In this document: in pieces, positions 3,831-9,393 of the stretch
Position numbering within the stretch: position 1 is the stretch's first letter
Layout: the number at the start of each line of letters is the position of its first letter
Assembly (NCBI GenBank): GCA_910585605.1
Contig: CAJUFL010000088.1
Location: 1 to 9,393, forward strand
Direction: 5' to 3'
Origin: an uncultured Lachnospiraceae bacterium
GTDB taxonomy: Bacteria > Bacillota > Clostridia > Lachnospirales > Lachnospiraceae
Length of the DNA stretch: 9,393 bases
Notes under the pieces: generated by a model
Seen by the model: the letters and a program-made list of their open reading frames with translations, nothing else
What the model was told of the DNA's origin: nothing
Databases searched by the model: none
Program-made: the position numbers and the translations under genes

Positions 3831-6788
3831 TCAATTTTCTTCTACCACGTTTGCAAAATGTTTAAAATATAATCGCAAGAGCCGAGCATCTATTTCGCCA
3901 TGTTCTACCTTATATGCATATATTTTACTGATCTCATGCCGGGCAGTATTATTTTTACAGATTTCGTCTAACAAACCTACAGAATACATTTTCAGCCATT
4001 CTAAATTAAATTTGCCATAATCAAAATTATCCATATCACTTAGAAAGACTAGTTCAATATCATCTGATTCTTTAACAACTATCTTAAATCTATCAGCCTG
4101 GAGTAGCTTATTGCTCATGTACAAATTATACATTGTAGCAAGTATATTTTGATAATCATTAGGATAACAATTGCGGCTCACATCTTTAATATCATTTAAC
4201 CTATCAAAAATCAATTGTTCATAATTTTCATTCGGTTCTATTATATTATTCATAACTATATGATAATACATTTCAAACGATTTCCAAGAAACATTTCCCA
4301 TCCATCTTTCAAAATGTTTTTTTATTATTTTTTTATTTCTCTCACTACAGTTTGGATATATTTTCGCAATAATCAAATTGTTGGTATCGCATATCAGATC
4401 ATTTAAATTTTCATCATAACATTCCTGATATGTATTGTAATAAATATTGGAAACTTCCTGTATTATTTCACTGTAACTCTGATTCTCTGTCCCTCCTGTA
4501 TGATTGGCTTGCTTAATTAGGTTCTTAAAAAATCTCCCTAATGCATAATCTTCAACGTTAAATGTGCCATCTTGTTTTTGTTTAAAATACTTATTTCTAT
4601 AACAAACACTTAATACTCTATAAATAGCTTCTCGATGTGTTCTATAAACAAAGTAACCAAATTCCTCAGAAATACAATCTAATGTATCCTCAATCAAATC
4701 ATCGCTCGGATTTACATATGGTATTATTGCTATGCAATTCCATAACTGACTTTGGTGTTTTAAATTCTTTCCTAACCTTAAGTTACTTAAAACAGTTCTA
4801 AGATAATCGTTATAACCATCTTCCATAGGTATCGTATCTATCTGATACTGATTAACCATATTTAAGATATCTTTTTCTGACATATATTTAATCAGCAAAA
4901 ATAACTCAAAATTTCCGATTGATGTAGCATGAATATTACCTGTTTGTCCAAAAACAGCATTCCTTTCATTCCCTTTTTTATCTGGTGTACATACACTTTC
5001 CAAGATGCTCTTTGCATACAATATCAATACTTCTCTTGATTCTTGATATTGATCAATCATCAAATAGTTATATACCAAATACCTATAATAATCCGATATC
5101 ATCCATTGCATAGAAATATAATTGGGTATCCCTGAATAAAAAGTATATACACTATTTTGTTGTTCTTTTACCTTTTCTGAAATTCTATATGCATCTTGAA
5201 ATAAAGAATAGTGTAATTGAAAAGTTCCTATATCTTTCAACATTTGATTATTATTCGATGACAAATCTGGTATGCTTATAAGAACATCATCCAAATCAAT
5301 TTTTTCTAAATCATCCTTTATTTTCTTTTGCACATCCTCCGAAACATTAAAATCTCGTTCAATATAATCTTTTATTCTATATTTGTTGAATTGAGAAATA
5401 TAATACATATAGTATTTTTGATTATAAAACGCTTTTTTTGCCGCATCACATAAGCACCTGTAAGACTTTACGTATTCTTCCAGAATGTAGTATATATATG
5501 CTTGTCGTAAATAAAACTGCTCATCATCTCCATTGTCAATAATTTCATTATCCTCTACGAATTTTCTTAACGCATTATAATCAAATTCTAAAATTGAAAA
5601 AAACCACTGTTGATCTTTAAAGCCTTCCACAGGAATAATTTTCTTTTCAATTCTGTTTGGCGGTGAATCTTTTATAGCAATTTCTCTTATCCCACTTTTG
5701 CGAAGTGCGCTAACAATTTCAGTATATAATCCATCATTAGATGCCGATGTCTTTGTAGACATTTGTTCACTCAACTTGATCAACAGTTCATTTGCTTCCG
5801 CTGATTTATCCTCTATTCCTCCTGCAGCATTATCCAACCTATTAAGCTCTAACCGCAAATTACATAAAAACAATCCTTTATTAAGATATCTTCCCAAAAT
5901 ATAATTCATATTCAAACAAGGCAAAAAATATTTTTTTGCTACATCTACATTTGATATATTTGTTCGATTACCTGTCATTACCATTTCTAATACTGTCAAC
6001 AAGGCGTCTTCCTTATTCTCACTCAAAGTATTTGTGTATATTACATTTACGCCAAGATTTTTATAATATTCAAATACATTTTCGTCATAGTTTTTATATC
6101 CCTCTAACATATATGCATGTTGAAAGTCACTTCCCAATATATCCTTAACCCATGTAAATAATTGTTTTACATCCGGATCACTAAAAGAATACCCTACAAA
6201 TAACACTACATTTTTTGCAATAATTGACTTAATGTATGTTTCAATCAAACGAAAATTATCGCTATATCTTAAATAATCATCTTCTTTAAGTACAAAGTTG
6301 TCATGGTCAAAATCACCATGCATTTTAATAATTAAATTTTCATTCTTTGCATAGGGCAAATCTTTATCCCGACATATCACTCTATATATATGCCCTCTAT
6401 TATTCATTTCACGTTCTATAAAATCCGTATAATTTGTTGTTATAACTGTATTTACATTAAAATTAACTATTTTCCTGTGAATTTCGTTTATTGGAAGCTC
6501 TTTCTTATAGCAAAAAATATCCCGACATAATTCAACATACTCCTTCTTTCCACGCGAATTATAATAATACTGTGGAATTCTTAAATTATCCGCCCCATCA
6601 CTGTCAATATTCATATGATTGCAAAATTCTTTTATTGCCTCTGACCAAAGTGGCAGTCCTGAAGGTACATCTGTACCTGCCCCAATAAAAAGAACAAGTT
6701 TTTTTGATACATACGCCTCATGTAAAATACGAATAGACTCTTTCACAAATGAACTTTTTTCTATATTATCCAAATTAATTTCAGACAT
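3831..6788 (-). CDS. dsr2: DSR2-like defence-associated sirtuin (SIR2 NADase)
   Basis: This 985-residue cytosolic protein has an N-terminal SIR2 domain of about 270 residues. It shows LVLFIGAGTDVPSGLPLW (31-48, NAD-binding GAG at 36-38), TTNYTDFIE (117-125, catalytic-type N119), KMHGD (155-159, catalytic-type H157) and VGYSFSDPD (198-206). The remainder is helical and repeat-like, with no recognisable enzyme domain. Length and scattered matches fit DSR2 of Bacillus (about 1005 residues, catalytic N133 and H171, recalled from memory). These include NLRIPQYYYNSRGK (68-81), MYYISQFNKYRI (461-472) and NFDYGKF with WLKMYSVGLLDEI near the C-terminus (921-943). DSR2 senses phage tail-tube protein through its C-terminal part and then depletes NAD+, aborting infection. 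Here the trigger is unknown. A GGAGAGGAG lies 9 nt before the ATG. The gene is visibly more AT-rich than the recombinases, suggesting separate acquisition. The SIR2 call is firm; the DSR2 subgroup is likely rather than proven. Confidence 0.85.
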   Translation of the reverse strand: MSEINLDNIEKSSFVKESIRILHEAYVSKKLVLFIGAGTDVPSGLPLWSEAIKEFCNHMNIDSDGADNLRIPQYYYNSRGKKEYVELCRDIFCYKKELPINEIHRKIVNFNVNTVITTNYTDFIEREMNNRGHIYRVICRDKDLPYAKNENLIIKMHGDFDHDNFVLKEDDYLRYSDNFRLIETYIKSIIAKNVVLFVGYSFSDPDVKQLFTWVKDILGSDFQHAYMLEGYKNYDENVFEYYKNLGVNVIYTNTLSENKEDALLTVLEMVMTGNRTNISNVDVAKKYFLPCLNMNYILGRYLNKGLFLCNLRLELNRLDNAAGGIEDKSAEANELLIKLSEQMSTKTSASNDGLYTEIVSALRKSGIREIAIKDSPPNRIEKKIIPVEGFKDQQWFFSILEFDYNALRKFVEDNEIIDNGDDEQFYLRQAYIYYILEEYVKSYRCLCDAAKKAFYNQKYYMYYISQFNKYRIKDYIERDFNVSEDVQKKIKDDLEKIDLDDVLISIPDLSSNNNQMLKDIGTFQLHYSLFQDAYRISEKVKEQQNSVYTFYSGIPNYISMQWMISDYYRYLVYNYLMIDQYQESREVLILYAKSILESVCTPDKKGNERNAVFGQTGNIHATSIGNFELFLLIKYMSEKDILNMVNQYQIDTIPMEDGYNDYLRTVLSNLRLGKNLKHQSQLWNCIAIIPYVNPSDDLIEDTLDCISEEFGYFVYRTHREAIYRVLSVCYRNKYFKQKQDGTFNVEDYALGRFFKNLIKQANHTGGTENQSYSEIIQEVSNIYYNTYQECYDENLNDLICDTNNLIIAKIYPNCSERNKKIIKKHFERWMGNVSWKSFEMYYHIVMNNIIEPNENYEQLIFDRLNDIKDVSRNCYPNDYQNILATMYNLYMSNKLLQADRFKIVVKESDDIELVFLSDMDNFDYGKFNLEWLKMYSVGLLDEICKNNTARHEISKIYAYKVEHGEIDARLLRLYFKHFANVVEEN

Positions 6789-7117
6789 AGCTATAAACTC
6801 CTCTCCATATGCTTTTGTATCGCATTCACTTATAATAGATTTCCAGCTTCAAATACAACTTCATCTATGTTCTTAATTGTATCATACTTTAAATCTGTTT
6901 ACACATTTCCTTTTTAGATAAATCATCCCATATCAGAACAAATAATTATAATCTACATAACCCTGTCTCAATTTGGAAACTATATAGAGCGATTGCTAGT
7001 GTTTTGTTTCTTAGTTTAATATTCTCTGTACTCTTTCCTTGAAAACAAGTATCATATAAATCTAATCCATATTGGATACACCTTCCCCAATACAAACCAA
7101 AAATCTTCATATCATAT
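6789..7117. other. 329-bp intergenic region between recombinase and DSR2-like gene
   Basis: The part nearest the recombinase (about 7070-7117) is homologous to the flank of the recombinase relic at 3325-3371. The rest is AT-rich and carries the presumed promoter and the RBS of the DSR2-like gene. A frame reading through from the recombinase 3' end exists, but it is a shadow of that gene. No terminator, RNA gene or second gene is visible. Confidence 0.5.
6876..6904 (-). promoter_or_regulatory. Weak candidate promoter of the DSR2-like gene
   Basis: On the minus strand TACAAT (6876-6881) is a good -10 box, also overlapped by TATGAT. Seventeen nt upstream only GTGTAA (6899-6904) is present as a -35. 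It is about 90 nt upstream of the start codon. A poor -35 would fit low expression of a toxic effector, but this is a guess. Confidence 0.3.
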
Positions 7118-7318
7118 TTATTTTTCCAAATACTCCTTAAACCTCCACACAATCTCAATCCTGTTCCCCGGATAAACAACCACCTTCTCAATCAGCTTTT
7201 CCTTCATATCTTCGGTCAGCTCGTCCTCTTCCAGAAATAACATTGCCTGATCTGCTTTCTTCTTAGAACCACCCTGCACGCATTCCTCTACTTCCTGTGT
7301 CTGCTTAAGTGCCGCAAG
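7070..7318. repeat. Diverged direct repeat of the recombinase 3' end, copy 2
   Basis: The intact partner of 3325-3571: the last 67 codons of the recombinase plus about 50 nt of downstream flank. The homologous pair brackets the flavodoxin fragment B and the DSR2-like gene. Confidence 0.85.
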
Positions 7319-8716
7319 TTCCTCTTCCATACGCTCCATATCGGCATCATACTTTTTCTTCTCATTAAGGAAGAATTCTCTTTCCAGTTTCCCATCCGCA
7401 TATCTGTCATACAAGGCAAACCAGCCCTTCTGTGCCGCTTCCATGGACTTTACTATGGCACTGATCCTGTCGCTTACAGATAGAGATGCATTCCTCTTTA
7501 CTGCCTGTCTTGACAGTCTATTCCGGTCAAGATACAGTTCCGCTTCCTTCTTGACCGCCGCAAGCACTGCCACATCCGCATCGTGCTTACAGATTTCTAT
7601 ATCCTTACAGTCAGAATCAGTTTTGAATGACCTCTGTTTACAGAATACAGTCCCATAGTGTGCATTGAACAATGCCCTGCCACAGCATCCGCAATAATAA
7701 ATATTTTTCTGCCTTTTACTTTCACTTGCTTTCTGCTGTTTCAAAGAAGAGACTGCTTTTATGTATTGGGGATAGGTTACGATCGCCTCATGGGTGTCCT
7801 CCACCCTCACCCATTCCTCCTGCGGGCGTTTTATCTGCTTCCCACCCACCGAATCCAGCTTTGTCTTAAGCTGTACCATGGTTCCGGTATACTTTTCATC
7901 CCGGATGATATCTTCTACTTTACAGGCAGTCCAGTAGCATTTCCTGCCCTTGTTTTTCCACTGCCTGGTGCTTCCCCTTGACTGGTAAAGTTCCGACGGG
8001 CTGGGGATTCCCCTGTCATTCAGTGTTTTGGCTATCATGGTGGTTCCGACCCCTGCGGTCTTCATGGCAAAGATTTCCCTGACAACCGCCGCCTCCTCCG
8101 GCTCAATGACCAGTTTGTGCTTATCCGTTTCCGATTTCCTGTAGCCATACAGGGCACAGGTAGAATTATACTGCCCCTGCTGCGCCATCCTCTGCCATGC
8201 GATTTTCTGTTTCTTTGACATTTCCCTGCTGTAGTAGTCATAAACAAGGTTCTTGAACGCCACATCCAGACCGCCGGTTGCACCGTCTGCCAGATCTGCG
8301 CTGTCATAGTTGTCATTGACAGAGATAAAACGCACTCCCATAAAAGGGAATAGCTGTTCAAGGTAATTGCCAAGCTCCACATAATCCCTGCCGAACCTTG
8401 AAAAATCCTTTACAATGATGCAGTTGATCTCCCCCTTTTTGGCAAGTTCTATCATTTCCGTAAACTGCGGCCTGTTGTCAAAGTGTGTGCCGGAAAACCC
8501 GTCATCACATTTTTCTATGACCTTGCAGCCTGCAAACTCTTTCCGGCTTTTAATATAATCATAAAGCAAAGCCCTCTGCGTTGTGATGCTCCCGCTCTCT
8601 GTTTTGAAGGGGCTTCCGGACACATCATCATCTTCCATGGAAAGCCGGATGTAGAGACAAATTGTATATTCCTTACAATCTCTCTGTTCCGTTATACTGC
8701 TTTTTCCTTCGTACAT
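7118..8716 (-). CDS. Large serine recombinase (TnpX-like integrase)
   Basis: A 532-residue site-specific recombinase that appears intact. The resolvase-type catalytic domain starts with YIRLSMEDDD (22-31), giving nucleophile S26, and contains QRALLYDYI, DDGFSGTHFDNRPQF (71-85) and IVKDFSRFGRDYVELGNYLE (101-120) with the conserved arginines. The recombinase domain follows (YGYRK at 190-194, then IAKTLNDRGIPSP at 228-240 and DIIRDEKYTGT at 269-279). A zinc ribbon comes next, with C342/C345 (YCGCCGRAL) and later C359 and C370. A coiled-coil segment and a conserved C-terminus ending in VVYPGNRIEIVWRFKEYLEK complete it. Such enzymes integrate and excise mobile elements through a covalent 5'-phosphoserine link. 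Its ATG lies inside the end of the upstream recombinase remnant (25-nt overlap), with GGAGAGGGGAAG as RBS. Its 3' end is duplicated as a relic at 3372-3571. The attachment sites are not identified. Confidence 0.93.
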   Translation of the reverse strand: MYEGKSSITEQRDCKEYTICLYIRLSMEDDDVSGSPFKTESGSITTQRALLYDYIKSRKEFAGCKVIEKCDDGFSGTHFDNRPQFTEMIELAKKGEINCIIVKDFSRFGRDYVELGNYLEQLFPFMGVRFISVNDNYDSADLADGATGGLDVAFKNLVYDYYSREMSKKQKIAWQRMAQQGQYNSTCALYGYRKSETDKHKLVIEPEEAAVVREIFAMKTAGVGTTMIAKTLNDRGIPSPSELYQSRGSTRQWKNKGRKCYWTACKVEDIIRDEKYTGTMVQLKTKLDSVGGKQIKRPQEEWVRVEDTHEAIVTYPQYIKAVSSLKQQKASESKRQKNIYYCGCCGRALFNAHYGTVFCKQRSFKTDSDCKDIEICKHDADVAVLAAVKKEAELYLDRNRLSRQAVKRNASLSVSDRISAIVKSMEAAQKGWFALYDRYADGKLEREFFLNEKKKYDADMERMEEELAALKQTQEVEECVQGGSKKKADQAMLFLEEDELTEDMKEKLIEKVVVYPGNRIEIVWRFKEYLEK

Positions 8717-9393
8717 AAAACTTCCCCTCTCCTGCTCTCTGCCAGCTCCACAAATCCTTTCATTTCATCAGAAAAAGCATACTCAATCTCAATCCTGCTT
8801 TCCCCGAAAAACACGATTTTCTTTATCAGTGCATGTACCATTTCCGGGAAAAGCTCCTGAAAATCCGCATACTTTCCTATGGTCTCTGCCATTCCGATAT
8901 CCCCTGCATATTCCGCTTCATAAGTTTCCTGCATTGCCGCCAGTTCGGAAAGCCTCTGTGCCATCTCTTCCGCTTCCCTTACATATTTCTTCTTTGCAAA
9001 CAGGTAATCCCTTTCATTTAAAAGACCGTCCGCATAATCGCTGTAAAGGCTGCTGTTCATGGACTGCGCCCTCTCCATCCTGCTCCTTGTCTCTGCCATC
9101 TGCCGCCTGTAACTTCCCTGCACCTGCTTTGCCTGCTCTGTCCTGTTAAGTTTCTGCAGGACTTCCTTTGTGTCAAGAAATAGATTTATATGCATCCTTA
9201 ATGCGGCTCCTACCGCTTCCTCCAAGTCCTGCATCTTTATCCTCTTTCTTTTGCAGAACTTTTCCCCGTAAGATTCGGAATTGGGGCAGACATAATCATA
9301 ACAGACTTTTACCCCTCCGGCTGCTTTCCTTACTTTCCGGTGTTAGCGCCGATGATAAAATGTAAGAAAACGCCGGGGAAAAAATGTAGATTT
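8692..9393 (-). pseudogene. 3' part of a second large serine recombinase, damaged and cut by window edge
   Basis: The open frame 8692-9342 encodes the rear of a serine recombinase. It has the second half of a zinc ribbon (CYDYVCPNSESYGEKFC, translated upstream of the first ATG at 9232-9234), then EDLEEAVGAALRMHI-type sequence (here QDLEEAVGAALRMHI), a coiled-coil rich in Glu, Arg and Gln, and the typical ending ALIKKIVFFGESRIEIEYAF. A TAA at 9343-9345 interrupts the frame where the first zinc-binding Cys pair should lie; the surrounding frames read HRR-stop-HRKVRK or GANTGK without a CxxC. It therefore looks broken, although sequence beyond 9393 is unseen. Its stop overlaps the start of the intact recombinase, the arrangement of tandem recombinase pairs in elements of Clostridia. 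Whether any protein is made from the internal ATG is doubtful. Confidence 0.75.

Noticed and set aside
6946..7191. 81-codon frame overlapping the recombinase 3' end
   Set aside because: Its first part is the recombinase C-terminus read in another frame (the same shifted reading also appears in the relic copy). The rest is intergenic, with no RBS or family resemblance.
8483..8860. 125-codon plus-strand frame
   Set aside because: It is antisense to both recombinase coding regions, which have clear domains; no independent support.
1..9393. CRISPR array, tRNA or rRNA gene
   Set aside because: No regularly spaced repeats and no tRNA-like cloverleaf or rRNA sequence were recognised on either strand by eye.

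Overview
The window looks like a mobile-element and defence region from a low-GC Bacillota chromosome, most likely a gut Clostridia or Lachnospiraceae member. Four things suggest this: TnpX-like large serine recombinases, a flavodoxin remnant and a stand-alone winged-helix regulator of types common in that group, strong purine-rich ribosome binding sites, and AT-rich cargo genes. Every recognisable gene and remnant lies on the minus strand, so transcription runs from high to low coordinates.

Reading in that direction from the right edge, the window opens with the decayed 3' part of one large serine recombinase (8692-9393). Its stop overlaps the start of an apparently intact 532-residue serine recombinase (7118-8716). 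After a 329-bp gap comes an AT-rich 985-residue protein (3831-6788) with an N-terminal SIR2 NADase domain and a long helical C-terminus. From remembered family sequence it matches DSR2 (defence-associated sirtuin 2), an anti-phage protein that depletes NAD+. Next is a scar (3372-3654): a fragment of a flavodoxin gene fused to a degenerate copy of the recombinase 3' end. Then comes a three-gene operon: a small HTH protein (2932-3135), a 494-residue fusion of viroplasmin-like, RNase H1 and RnlA/LsoA-type HEPN ribonuclease domains (1435-2919), and an RnlB-type antitoxin (1054-1401). The operon has a strong promoter with a palindromic candidate operator at one end and an intrinsic terminator at the other. 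Furthest downstream lie a second flavodoxin 3' fragment (498-740) and a frameshifted winged-helix regulator (20-462).

The two cargoes, DSR2-like and RnlAB-like, sit in parallel settings. Each is preceded by a recombinase 3' end and followed by the same 18-nt sequence and a flavodoxin gene cut at the same point. The simplest reading is that one recombinase-linked insertion locus carries two tandem copies with different defence cargo, and that a later deletion fused flavodoxin to recombinase between them. Both cargoes are predicted anti-phage modules of the abortive-infection type: NAD+ depletion for one, and mRNA cleavage held off by an antitoxin for the other.

The most notable object is the RNase H-RnlA fusion. 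In E. coli, RNase HI is a separate host protein reported to stimulate RnlA; here the two activities are in one polypeptide next to an RnlB-like antitoxin.
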